24,725 nucleotides of DNA from assembly GCA_036507855.1 (NCBI GenBank), contig DATCIJ010000182.1, positions 1 through 24,725 on the forward strand, written 5' to 3'. The position numbers and the translations under genes were made by a program. Positions 1-7,210 of the stretch are shown here, piece after piece. A model generated the notes under the pieces. That model had not been told where the DNA came from, ran no database searches, and was given only the letters and a program-made list of their open reading frames with translations. The first letter of the stretch is position 1. The number at the start of each line of letters is the position of its first letter. The stretch comes from JABWBJ01 sp036507855. Its GTDB lineage: Bacteria; Gemmatimonadota; Gemmatimonadetes; Gemmatimonadales; Gemmatimonadaceae.

Positions 1-377
1 CCGGTCTCGATCATCACCACACTGGCCGAGTCCCGGAGCAGCCATTCAATGCGACGAAGCGCGCCTGCCGACGTTTCCCCACTGAACCCGCCATTCACCA
101 CTCGATAGGCGACGCCGGCGGAATCCAGCTTGCGCTGCAGAATCGCCGGATAGGCGCTGTCCGCATCGAGGCCAAGGCCAGCGGTCAGCGACGTGCCGAC
201 AAGCAGCAATGCCGGCCGGCGATCGACTCCTGCCGATGAGGCATTGACCGGCGCCGCCGAAGATCCAACGGCCGCTGTATCCACCGGCGTATCTTTCCCC
301 GATTCGGCCCCACATCCCGAAAGGGACAAGGTCGCGATACAACACCGCACAGCCAACGACATCAATCCGATTCGCAT
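1..377 (-). CDS. SGNH/GDSL-type esterase lipoprotein (TesA-like), 3' part beyond window
   Basis: About 125 codons are visible from an ATG at 377, and the frame is still open at base 1, so the gene continues outside. The N-terminus is a lipoprotein signal: a hydrophobic stretch ends in a lipobox L-S-G-C with Cys22 as the lipidated residue, followed by a Ser/Ala/Gly-rich linker. Residues 57-71 read LLLVGTSLTAGLGLD, which is block I of the SGNH hydrolases with Ser63 as nucleophile. The usual GDS is GTS here. The segment VNGGFSGETSAGALRR is block II. The GxND block and the catalytic Asp/His lie beyond the edge. Family members are acyl-thioesterases, arylesterases or lysophospholipases; the substrate cannot be told. 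In many bacteria tesA stands next to ybbA-ybbP, as here. The start codon overlaps that of the divergent ABC gene. Confidence 0.85.
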   Translation of the reverse strand, partial: MRIGLMSLAVRCCIATLSLSGCGAESGKDTPVDTAAVGSSAAPVNASSAGVDRRPALLLVGTSLTAGLGLDADSAYPAILQRKLDSAGVAYRVVNGGFSGETSAGALRRIEWLLRDSASVVMIET

Positions 378-1113
378 GCTCGTCGCTCAGGGCCTCACCA
401 AGGAATTCGACAGCGGCTCGCACCACCTTACGGTGCTTCGAGACGTGTCGTTTTCGATTCCACAGGGAACGTTTGTCGCCATCGTCGGTCCGTCAGGAAG
501 CGGGAAGACGACCCTCCTCGGCCTCCTGGCTGGGCTCGATACGCCGACGCGGGGACGCGTGCTGCTCGACGACGCCGACCTCACCGCCATGACCGAGGAC
601 GAGCGCGCGCGGCTGCGCGGACAGAAAGTTGGGTTCGTGTTTCAGAGCTTTCAACTGATCCCCACCCTGAATGCGCTCGAGAATGTACAAGTACCGCTCG
701 AGCTGCGCGGTGATTCGGGAGCCTCTCGCCGCGCTACCGAGCTGCTCCAGCGCGTGGGACTGGGCGACCGGCTCGATCACCTGCCGACGCAGCTCTCCGG
801 GGGGGAACAGCAGCGCGTGGCGATAGCGCGGGCGTTCTCCAACCGTCCCGCCATCCTGTTCGCCGACGAACCCACGGGGAACCTCGATGGCGCAACCGGT
901 GGTCGCATCTTCGAACTGCTCGAGGAACTGAATCGCGAGTCGCGCACGACCATCGTACTCGTAACGCATGACCTGACGCTGGCCCGTCGCGCCCAGAGAC
1001 TGATCCAGCTTGCTGACGGCGTGGTCGTCGAGGATACCGACGGGACGGGCGACGGGGGCCGGGCGGCGGGCGAGAGCGCAGGCGCACATTCTGTCGCGGG
1101 TGGCAACGCATGA
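376..1113 (+). CDS. ybbA: ABC transporter ATP-binding protein, MacB/LolD/YbbA type
   Basis: A 245-residue ABC ATPase. The motifs in order are Walker A GPSGSGKTT (residues 38-46), Q-loop Gln90, signature LSGGEQQR (140-147), Walker B ILFADEPT (160-167) and switch His198 in VTHD. The last 20 residues are a Gly/Ala-rich tail without homology I recognise. The frame is open further upstream, but the family N-terminus begins MLVAQGLTKEF, so I place the start at 376; the earlier ATG at 193 lies deep in the antisense of the esterase. It overlaps the following permease by ATGA (1110-1113), which implies translational coupling and one complex. By family, such ATPases energise FtsX-type permeases that extract lipids, lipoproteins or peptides from the inner membrane rather than importing solutes. 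The substrate is unknown. Confidence 0.93.
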   Translation: MLVAQGLTKEFDSGSHHLTVLRDVSFSIPQGTFVAIVGPSGSGKTTLLGLLAGLDTPTRGRVLLDDADLTAMTEDERARLRGQKVGFVFQSFQLIPTLNALENVQVPLELRGDSGASRRATELLQRVGLGDRLDHLPTQLSGGEQQRVAIARAFSNRPAILFADEPTGNLDGATGGRIFELLEELNRESRTTIVLVTHDLTLARRAQRLIQLADGVVVEDTDGTGDGGRAAGESAGAHSVAGGNA

Positions 1114-3698
1114 GCGCCGACGGACGCACCACCGAGTCACGAGTCACGAATTCCGGATCACGAATCGTGCTGTTCGGTCTCGCCTGGCGCGAATCACGAA
1201 GCACGCGGCGCAGGCTGCTGCTGTACATGTCATCGATCTCGCTCGGCGTCGCGGCCCTGGTGGCGATCGACTCCTTCGCCGGGAACATCACGCGGTCCGT
1301 CCGCGAGCAGTCACGCGCCCTGATCGGCGGCGATATCGTCTTTTCGGTGAGAAGCGGCTGGACGCCGGCCACGGATTCCGTGCTCGACGAGTTCGCCGCG
1401 CGCGGCGCCACGATAACGAAGCAGACCTCGTTCGCCTCGATGGCCTACGCGCCGCGAACGAACGCCACCAGGCTGGCTCAGGTGCGCGCGGTCGGGACGG
1501 CGTACCCGCTCTACGGCAGAATCACCACGCGGCCGCCCGGCCAGTGGGAACGGCTGCACGATGGCCGGCACGTGCTCCTCGATCCCGCGCTCATGATCGG
1601 GCTCGACGCGAGAGTCGGCGATACCATCTCGCTTGGTTACCAGACCTTCGAGATCATCGGAGCGCTTGACCAGGTTCCTGGTGATCCGGGCATTGCCGGC
1701 GCCATGGCGCCTCGCCTGTTCATGTCGGACCAGCACATGGCCGCCACACGCCTGCTGATCACCGGGAGCCGTGGCGAGTACGACGCGTATGCGAGACTCG
1801 CGTCGGGCGATCCGGATGCGATGGTGAAATCTCTCGATGCCAGGCTCGATTCAGCGCAGCTCCGCGCGCGCACGATCCGCCAGCAGGAGTCGAACATCAC
1901 CGAAGGCATTACGGAACTCTCCAACTTTCTCGGGCTGGTCGGCATCATCGCATTGCTGCTGGGGGGCGTCGGCGTGGCCAGCGGCGTGAATGCATGGGTC
2001 ATGCGAAAGATCGACACCGTGGCGATCCTGCGTTGCCTTGGCGCCACGACGCGCCAGGTGATGACGATCTACATCACCCAGGCGCTGGTGATGGGGTTCC
2101 TCGGGGCGGCCATCGGCGCCGCGTTAGGCGTCCTGATCCAGTTCCTGCTGCCGGGCGTCCTCAACGACGTCCTGCCGGTTGACGTCGCCGTGCGCCTCGA
2201 GCCACGGGCCATCGGGATGGGGATGCTGCTGGGCCTGTGGATCGCGCTGGCGTTCGCCCTCCGGCCCCTGATCGCCCTGCGGCGCGTCTCGCCGCTCCAG
2301 GCGCTGCGCCGCACCGACGACGGATCGCCGGCCCGCCGCTGGTGGCGTGACCCGCCCCGCATGATCGTGAACCTGCTCGTGGCCCTGTCCGTGGTGGGAC
2401 TTTCCGCGACCCGCGCCGAAGACCTGAAGGAGGTCTTCGCCTTCAGCAGCGGGATTGCCGGAGCGCTGATGGTCCTGGCGGCCAGCGCCGCGGTCCTCTC
2501 ATTGGCGGCGCGCCGCGCGCTCCGGACCGGGTGGCCGTACGTCGTCAGGCAGGGTGTCGCAAACCTGTACCGGCCGGGGAACCAGACGCGAAGCGTGGTC
2601 CTGTCGCTCGGCTTCGGCGCTTTCCTCGTCTCCACACTCTACCTGGTGCAGTCGAACCTGCTGGCCACGTTCCGGCAGGCCGAGTTCAACGCCCGGGGCA
2701 ACCTGGTCTTCTTCGACATCCAGGATGACCAGGTGAAGGGTGTGGACTCCGTGGTCGCAGCGCAGGGGCGCGAGTACGCGGCACGCGTGCCGATCGTGAC
2801 CATGCGCGTGGCGGCCATCAACGGACGATCAGTAACCGACATCATGGCCGATACGACCCGGCGCGAGAGTCCGTGGGCGCTTCGTCGCGAGTATCGATCG
2901 ACGTACCGGAGCGAGGTCAGCGAAACCGAGAAGGTGCTCGCCGGAAAGTGGTTCGGTGACCAACCCACGGCGCCAGGCGGCGTGCCACAGGTATCCATGG
3001 AGAAAGAAGTCGCCGACGCGATGGGGGCGGAACTGGGCGACACGATCACGTGGAACGTACAGGGACTCGAGGTGCCGACCGTCGTGACGAGCCTGCGCGA
3101 GGTCAACTGGCAGCGTTTCGAGCTGAACTTCTTCGCGGTGTTCGAACCGGCGGCACTGGAGCGGGCGCCAAAGACCTTCGCGGCACTCGTGATGGCGCCT
3201 GACGATTCGGCGGTGGCGGCGCTCCAGCGCGATATCGTGCGACGCTATCCCAACGTCGCCAGTCTCGACTTGTCGCTCGTCAGGCGGACCGTCGCGGAGA
3301 TTTCCAACCGGGCCACGACGGCGATCCGCTTCCTGGCGATCTTCAGCCTGGCAATGGCGGTACCGGTGCTGTTCTCGGCGGTGTCGGCGACGCGGAGGGA
3401 TCGCGTGCGCGAGGGCGTGCTGCTCAAGACCCTTGGCGCCACACGGCGCCAGATCACCCGCATCCTGTTCAGCGAATACGCGCTGCTCGGCATCCTGGGC
3501 AGCCTGGCCGGAATGGTGCTGTCGTTCGGAGGCGCCTGGTTGCTGCTGCGCTATGTGTTCGAACGGCCATTCGAGCCGGCGTTCCTCGAAGCGGGCGCCA
3601 TTGCCGGACTGCTATTGCTCCTGACGGTCTCGATCGGCCTCCTGGCCGGCCGCGACGTTTTCAGGGAGACGCCGATGGCGGCACTGAGGGAGAGCTAG
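1110..3698 (+). CDS. ybbP: FtsX/MacB-type ABC permease, two FtsX domains (YbbP-like)
   Basis: An 862-residue inner-membrane protein. TM1 is around residues 37-55, followed by a large periplasmic MacB_PCD-like domain (about 56-265). A first FtsX domain follows (about 270-400, with SGVNAWVMRKIDTVAILRCL and the typical ALR end). Next come two central TM segments, another TM (about 495-520) with a second periplasmic part, and a final FtsX domain (about 735-862, with RDRVREGVLLKTLGATRRQ). This duplicated layout and length fit the YbbP family. With the upstream ATPase and the neighbouring esterase it reproduces the tesA-ybbA-ybbP neighbourhood, whose substrate is not firmly known. The start at 1110 is supported by the ATGA overlap. 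Codons 9-20 lie in a heptamer tandem repeat, so the cytoplasmic N-terminus may be recently altered. Leu in the first FtsX domain uses TTA within a GCGTTAGGC motif at 2121. Confidence 0.92.
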   Translation: MSADGRTTESRVTNSGSRIVLFGLAWRESRSTRRRLLLYMSSISLGVAALVAIDSFAGNITRSVREQSRALIGGDIVFSVRSGWTPATDSVLDEFAARGATITKQTSFASMAYAPRTNATRLAQVRAVGTAYPLYGRITTRPPGQWERLHDGRHVLLDPALMIGLDARVGDTISLGYQTFEIIGALDQVPGDPGIAGAMAPRLFMSDQHMAATRLLITGSRGEYDAYARLASGDPDAMVKSLDARLDSAQLRARTIRQQESNITEGITELSNFLGLVGIIALLLGGVGVASGVNAWVMRKIDTVAILRCLGATTRQVMTIYITQALVMGFLGAAIGAALGVLIQFLLPGVLNDVLPVDVAVRLEPRAIGMGMLLGLWIALAFALRPLIALRRVSPLQALRRTDDGSPARRWWRDPPRMIVNLLVALSVVGLSATRAEDLKEVFAFSSGIAGALMVLAASAAVLSLAARRALRTGWPYVVRQGVANLYRPGNQTRSVVLSLGFGAFLVSTLYLVQSNLLATFRQAEFNARGNLVFFDIQDDQVKGVDSVVAAQGREYAARVPIVTMRVAAINGRSVTDIMADTTRRESPWALRREYRSTYRSEVSETEKVLAGKWFGDQPTAPGGVPQVSMEKEVADAMGAELGDTITWNVQGLEVPTVVTSLREVNWQRFELNFFAVFEPAALERAPKTFAALVMAPDDSAVAALQRDIVRRYPNVASLDLSLVRRTVAEISNRATTAIRFLAIFSLAMAVPVLFSAVSATRRDRVREGVLLKTLGATRRQITRILFSEYALLGILGSLAGMVLSFGGAWLLLRYVFERPFEPAFLEAGAIAGLLLLLTVSIGLLAGRDVFRETPMAALRES
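1134..1168 (+). repeat. Heptamer tandem repeat, GAGTCAC class, inside permease N-terminus
   Basis: Five consecutive 7-base units can be read: GAGTCAC, GAGTCAC, GAATTCC, GGATCAC and GAATCGT. Two more related units (GAATCAC, GAAGCAC) follow at 1191-1204, out of register by one base. They encode the polar cytoplasmic start of the permease. The period of seven is clear; the consensus is about GAATCAC. Confidence 0.7.
2121..2129 (+). repeat. GCGTTAGGC motif, coding copy in permease
   Basis: An exact copy of the recurring 9-mer, continuing GTC. It is read as GCG-TTA-GGC (Ala-Leu-Gly) in the first FtsX domain, using the TTA leucine codon, which is rare in such GC-rich DNA. Confidence 0.6.
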
Positions 3699-3794
3699 CG
3701 ATCAGCGATCAGCGAACAGGGACTAAAACAGCGTCCGTGTGGACGTCATGCCTGATCGCTTGTCGCTGATCGCTTGTCGCTCATTGCTCATCGC
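3698..3794. terminator. Inverted heptamer repeats between convergent genes; possible bidirectional terminator
   Basis: Three units on the + strand (GCGATCA, GCGATCA, GCGAACA, 3698-3718) face six units of the same class on the - strand (3753-3794: TGATCGC, TTGTCGC, TGATCGC, TTGTCGC, TCATTGC, TCATCGC). The two blocks can pair into a stem of about 20 bp around a 34-base loop. They fill the gap between the convergent permease and M30 genes. There is no T-run, so a classical intrinsic terminator is not proven. Confidence 0.55.
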
Positions 3795-3800
3795 TGCCTC

Positions 3801-5774
3801 TTAGCTGATCCTCACCACGTACACCCTGGCCCCGGCAAACCCCACCATCGAACCACTGGGCGCCATCATGCGGAACGTGGTCTCGGGCGACGGACCCACA
3901 CGCGTCAGGCGGAAGTAGTTCCCGGAGCCGGAAATCGACTTGGTTTCGACGGTCGCCGGCAGAGGCGTCACGAGCAGCGGGAAGACATTGCTGTTCACCG
4001 CGGCCATGTTGTCTCGCACCGCCCAGCTGAGCATCTGATACCGGGCCGGGAGCCCGGGGATGTTCAGCCCATCGGTGAACTGGCTGATCAGCCAGCCGCT
4101 CAGCAGATCGTCGAACTGTGCCCCGTTCGAGTGCTGAAGGAGGTTTCGCAGTCCGATGTCCGGACCGCTCACGATGCCACGCAGGAACGACCTCAGATTC
4201 CCGCCGCTGTGAAAGTCGGCCGCATAGCGGAGGAACATCCAGGCCGCGCCGCGTGGCGCGAGCTGATTGCGTGAGGTATTCGACGTCGGCGACGAGGTAT
4301 CGGGCCGCTGCATCCAGCTTCGGTACCGCGCGAGGTTCTGCCGGAAGAACGCGTTGTAGTCGTCAGCCGACGCTGGCGTCGGGTTGACGTCGTTGAATGA
4401 AAGCTTCTGGAAGTCCGTGAAGCCGCGCTTGGCCCGTCCCACGACTTCCTCGGCAAAGTGCGACAGCCCTTCGTTGAGCCAGGTCGTCTCGGAGCTGTCC
4501 ACCGCGGTGTTCAGCAGGCGGCGTCCCTGATTGATCATGTGCTGGAACTCGTGCGCGATCGTGCCACGCGTGTTCTGCCTGACGACGGACACCGAACGCG
4601 GGTTCCCATTGATCGTCCCGGCGGGATCGGGGACGAGCATGTAGAAGATTTCCTGCTCGTTCGTCTGGGGGCACGGGATCCCGAGTTCGGCGTACTCCGA
4701 CTTCTTCACCAGGTCGCCGCCCCAGAAGAACCCGGCCACGAAGCCCTGCGCGCCAGTCGGCGTGGCGCGGTTCACCTCGGGGGTGTACAGAATGGTCACG
4801 CGCCCGTCGGCGTTGCGATCGGTCTCGCGGCCGAAGTAGAGCGTGTCGCTCGGATAGACCAGCGATTCGAATTCGGCGCCGATCTCGGTATAGTCGGCGG
4901 GCGAGAAGCCCGGGCTGGGCGCCGCGACATCCTCAACGATGGTTGCGTGGGCCGTGGTTTTCTTCACCGCGGCGCGAATCTCCTTGTACCCGGTCGTGCA
5001 GAGGTTGGAGCTGTTCAGGTCCGGGACGCGAATCGCAATCGTGTCACCCTCCACGACGGCGGCACTCGACACGGAAAGCGCGGCCTGCGGTTCGCGGCGA
5101 ATCGCATCACGAACCGCCGGACGAACCTGCCGGAAGAGCGCTCTCTCCTGACTTCGAACCCTCTCCTCCGTGACGTCGACTTGCTGTATCGCCTGCAACT
5201 CGAGAAATGCCTGCGGGTCGAAGACCATCGCCCGGACCGCGGCAGCCATTGAAGCCACGTCGCCCCTGGCAAGCACGACGGAATAGAATCCGGTGTTGTC
5301 CTGAGCCTGTTCGGCGTTCGCGGTGATGAACAGGAAGTCCGACGAGCTGGTCGTGGGCGCAAGTGTCACGCAAGCGACGGCGCCTGGTCCGGGCAGCACT
5401 CGAACCTGACCGGCGGAAAGCGCAATCGGATTCGTGCACGGATCAGGATCGACGGTGAGCGTCACTGAGCCGGTTCGCCCTGAGGATTCGGCCTCGATGG
5501 TCGCCTGGCCAGTCGCCACCCCGGTGACCACACCGGACGCCGAGACCGAGGCGACCGTTGGCGTCAGGCTGCTCCATTCCATGGTGGCGTTGTTGATCTT
5601 CCTGCCGTTCTGATCGAAGGCCGTCGCGGTCAAGGTGACGGTGCTGCCAACGACCAGGATGGTCTGCGGCGTGGTGATCGCCACCACCGCCGGGGTCTGA
5701 GTCAGCGGCTGTGTCGGAGAGTCCTTGCAGGCGCCGAGTGCAATGATCGGCGCCAACAGTATGAATCGCTTCAC
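3801..5774 (-). CDS. Lipoprotein with BIG2 Ig-like domain and M30-like zinc metallopeptidase domain
   Basis: 657 residues, starting at a GTG with an upstream AAGGGA as a possible ribosome site. The signal ends in a lipobox L-G-A-C (Cys16), so the protein should be membrane-anchored outside the cytoplasm. Residues about 28-108 form a BIG2-type Ig-like domain (ending GVVTGVATGQATIEAES). The catalytic part has HEFQH at 408-412 and a downstream Glu in WLNEGLSHFAEE (about 435), the HExxH...E pattern of M30 (hyicolysin-like) gluzincins, with the preceding TRGTIAHEFQHMIN. The C-terminal 200 residues are probably structural. By family it is a secreted or surface protease; the substrate is unknown. 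It is alone between an intergenic repeat element upstream and the inverted heptamers downstream. Confidence 0.85.
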   Translation of the reverse strand: MKRFILLAPIIALGACKDSPTQPLTQTPAVVAITTPQTILVVGSTVTLTATAFDQNGRKINNATMEWSSLTPTVASVSASGVVTGVATGQATIEAESSGRTGSVTLTVDPDPCTNPIALSAGQVRVLPGPGAVACVTLAPTTSSSDFLFITANAEQAQDNTGFYSVVLARGDVASMAAAVRAMVFDPQAFLELQAIQQVDVTEERVRSQERALFRQVRPAVRDAIRREPQAALSVSSAAVVEGDTIAIRVPDLNSSNLCTTGYKEIRAAVKKTTAHATIVEDVAAPSPGFSPADYTEIGAEFESLVYPSDTLYFGRETDRNADGRVTILYTPEVNRATPTGAQGFVAGFFWGGDLVKKSEYAELGIPCPQTNEQEIFYMLVPDPAGTINGNPRSVSVVRQNTRGTIAHEFQHMINQGRRLLNTAVDSSETTWLNEGLSHFAEEVVGRAKRGFTDFQKLSFNDVNPTPASADDYNAFFRQNLARYRSWMQRPDTSSPTSNTSRNQLAPRGAAWMFLRYAADFHSGGNLRSFLRGIVSGPDIGLRNLLQHSNGAQFDDLLSGWLISQFTDGLNIPGLPARYQMLSWAVRDNMAAVNSNVFPLLVTPLPATVETKSISGSGNYFRLTRVGPSPETTFRMMAPSGSMVGFAGARVYVVRIS

Positions 5775-5826
5775 GAGGTTCCCTTGGACGTCGGTTCAGA
5801 TAGAGCTGCTCGGTAACAGCAGACAC

Positions 5827-5846
5827 CCGGGCCGCCGCGGGCCCGG
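5827..5846. terminator. GC-rich hairpin downstream of the trans-sulfuration gene
   Basis: CCGGGCC, a 6-base loop, then GGCCCGG: a perfect 7-bp stem between the end of the PLP enzyme gene and the start of the M30 gene. No T-run follows on either strand, so it may act in termination only weakly or serve another role. Confidence 0.35.
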
Positions 5847-5860
5847 ACGGTCCTGATATC

Positions 5861-5946
5861 TAGTGCCGTTCCAACTTGTTTCGCCAAAGGCTCAGAGACA
5901 CGAGCCGGCTTGGAACCAACTTGGCGGGATGGTTGGAACGGCACTA
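5861..5946 (+). mobile_element. 82-bp palindromic MITE-like element, copy A (intergenic), with TA flanks
   Basis: The core (5863-5944) begins GTGCCGTTCCAAC and ends with its reverse complement. TA stands on both sides (5861-5862, 5945-5946), and the perfect inverted repeat extends outward to CTAG, 16 bp in all (5860-5875 with 5932-5947). The stem continues imperfectly inwards (TCGCCAA with TTGGCG). A second core of identical length lies at 21751-21832, reverse-oriented, with 58 of 82 positions identical by my hand alignment; the ends and left half are conserved and the middle is variable. No transposase is in the window, so it would have to be moved in trans. Confidence 0.8.
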
Positions 5947-6033
5947 GCGACGCGGCAGACAGGCCCAACGTATCGGCCTGCGGGCCCGTGTACCCGTGCC
6001 CCGGATCCGCGTTCCCAACGGTATCGAATGCGT

Positions 6034-7152
6034 CTACGCGAGGGCACGGCCAAGGTCATCGATCAGGTCATCGGCGTTTTCGAGCCCGATGGACAGCCGG
6101 AGAAGACTCTCCGGGGCGCGCGTTGCGGCTCCCTCCACGGACGCGCGGTGCTCGATGAGGCTTTCCACACCGCCCAGGCTCGTAGCCCGGGTAAATACCT
6201 TGCACTTCCCGGCAACGGCCAACGCCTCGGCGCGTCCGCCACGAACCTGGAACGAGGCCATCCCCCCGAACAAGCGCATCTGTCGAGCCGCCACGTCGTG
6301 GCCGGGATGCGAGCCGAGTCCGGGATAGTGCACGACTTCCACCGCGGGATGAGCGGCAAGGAAGGTTGTGACGGCGGTCGCGTTCGCGGTTTGCGCGCGC
6401 ACGCGCCAGGCAAGGGTCTTTATGCCACGGTGCACAAGCCAGGAATCGAACGGCGCGGCGATTCCGCCCGCGGTATGCTGCACGGAGCGGACGCGAGCGA
6501 AGAACTCGTTGTCCTCGCGCGCCACCAGCACGCCCCCCATCACATCGGAATGGCCGCCGAGATACTTGGTGCTTGCATGCATGGCCATGTCGGCGCCGAG
6601 TTCCAGGGGACGCTGTCCCACCGGTGTGGCCCACGTGTTATCGACCACCACCATCGCGCCGGCCTGGCGGGCGATCGCGACGACGCCAGCGATGTCGGTG
6701 ATGGTGAGCAGCGGGTTGGACGGCGTTTCCACCCAGATCAGTCGAGTGCCGTCGCGCACCGCGGAGCGTACCTCGGACAGGTCGCTCATTGAAACCGTGG
6801 TGGCGCGCAACCCCCAGGGCACGAACATCTCGTTCACGAGCCTGGGTGTGCCGTAGTAGACCGAGTCCGGCAGGACCACGTGGTCGCCGGGCTGCAGCGC
6901 CTGGAAAACCGCCGCGGTGGCCGCTTGTCCGGACGCGAAGGCGAGGGCGGCGGCTCCTCCCTCCACGATCGCCATGGCCCGTTCGAGCGCCTGACGAGTC
7001 GGGTTGAGGTCGCGCGCGTACTTGAAGCCCCGGCGGAATTCACCGTCCGCGTCGCGCTCGTAGGTCGTCGACAGATGGATGGGCAGCGTGATGGCGCCGG
7101 TCACCGGGTCAGGTCCGGTGCCTGCGTGAACGCAGAGGGTTTCGAAGCGCAT
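6034..7152 (-). CDS. PLP-dependent trans-sulfuration enzyme (cystathionine gamma-synthase/lyase family)
   Basis: 372 residues from the ATG at 7152. The family start MRFETLCVHAGTGPDP is here; the frame is open further upstream, but only through a heptamer repeat. The PLP lysine is Lys196 in STKYLGGHSDVMGG. Asp171 in VVVDNTWATP should hold the pyridine nitrogen, and YARDLNPTRQALE and ASGQAATAAVFQAL are typical Cys/Met-metabolism signatures. Length and domain order are those of the fold-type I Cys/Met enzymes (cystathionine gamma-synthase, beta- or gamma-lyase, O-acyl-homoserine sulfhydrylase). I cannot choose between these activities from sequence alone. The role is cytoplasmic methionine/cysteine interconversion. 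The neighbours give no pathway hint. Confidence 0.93.
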   Translation of the reverse strand: MRFETLCVHAGTGPDPVTGAITLPIHLSTTYERDADGEFRRGFKYARDLNPTRQALERAMAIVEGGAAALAFASGQAATAAVFQALQPGDHVVLPDSVYYGTPRLVNEMFVPWGLRATTVSMSDLSEVRSAVRDGTRLIWVETPSNPLLTITDIAGVVAIARQAGAMVVVDNTWATPVGQRPLELGADMAMHASTKYLGGHSDVMGGVLVAREDNEFFARVRSVQHTAGGIAAPFDSWLVHRGIKTLAWRVRAQTANATAVTTFLAAHPAVEVVHYPGLGSHPGHDVAARQMRLFGGMASFQVRGGRAEALAVAGKCKVFTRATSLGGVESLIEHRASVEGAATRAPESLLRLSIGLENADDLIDDLGRALA

Positions 7153-7155
7153 GCT

Positions 7156-7190
7156 GCAGAGGGGAGATGGGAGATGGGGGATTCGAGATG
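7156..7190 (+). repeat. Heptamer tandem repeat, GGAGATG class
   Basis: Units GCAGAGG, GGAGATG, GGAGATG, GGGGATT and CGAGATG stand in phase in the 58-bp gap between the M28 gene and the trans-sulfuration gene, just upstream of the latter's start. The period of seven is the same as in the repeats at 1134 and 3698, but the unit sequence is different. Confidence 0.65.
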
Positions 7191-7210
7191 GAAAACCCGC
7201 GCTCATCAGC

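Noticed and set aside
376..3698. Reading the ABC pair as a MacAB drug-efflux system or as the missing MlaF
   Set aside because: No MacA adaptor gene is present, the permease has the duplicated FtsX layout of YbbP, and the ATPase is of LolD type and not linked to mlaE.
5863..6792. A 309-codon + strand open frame starting in copy A of the palindromic element
   Set aside because: It is antisense to the well-supported trans-sulfuration gene, has no recognisable domain, and its first codons are only the element's open frame.
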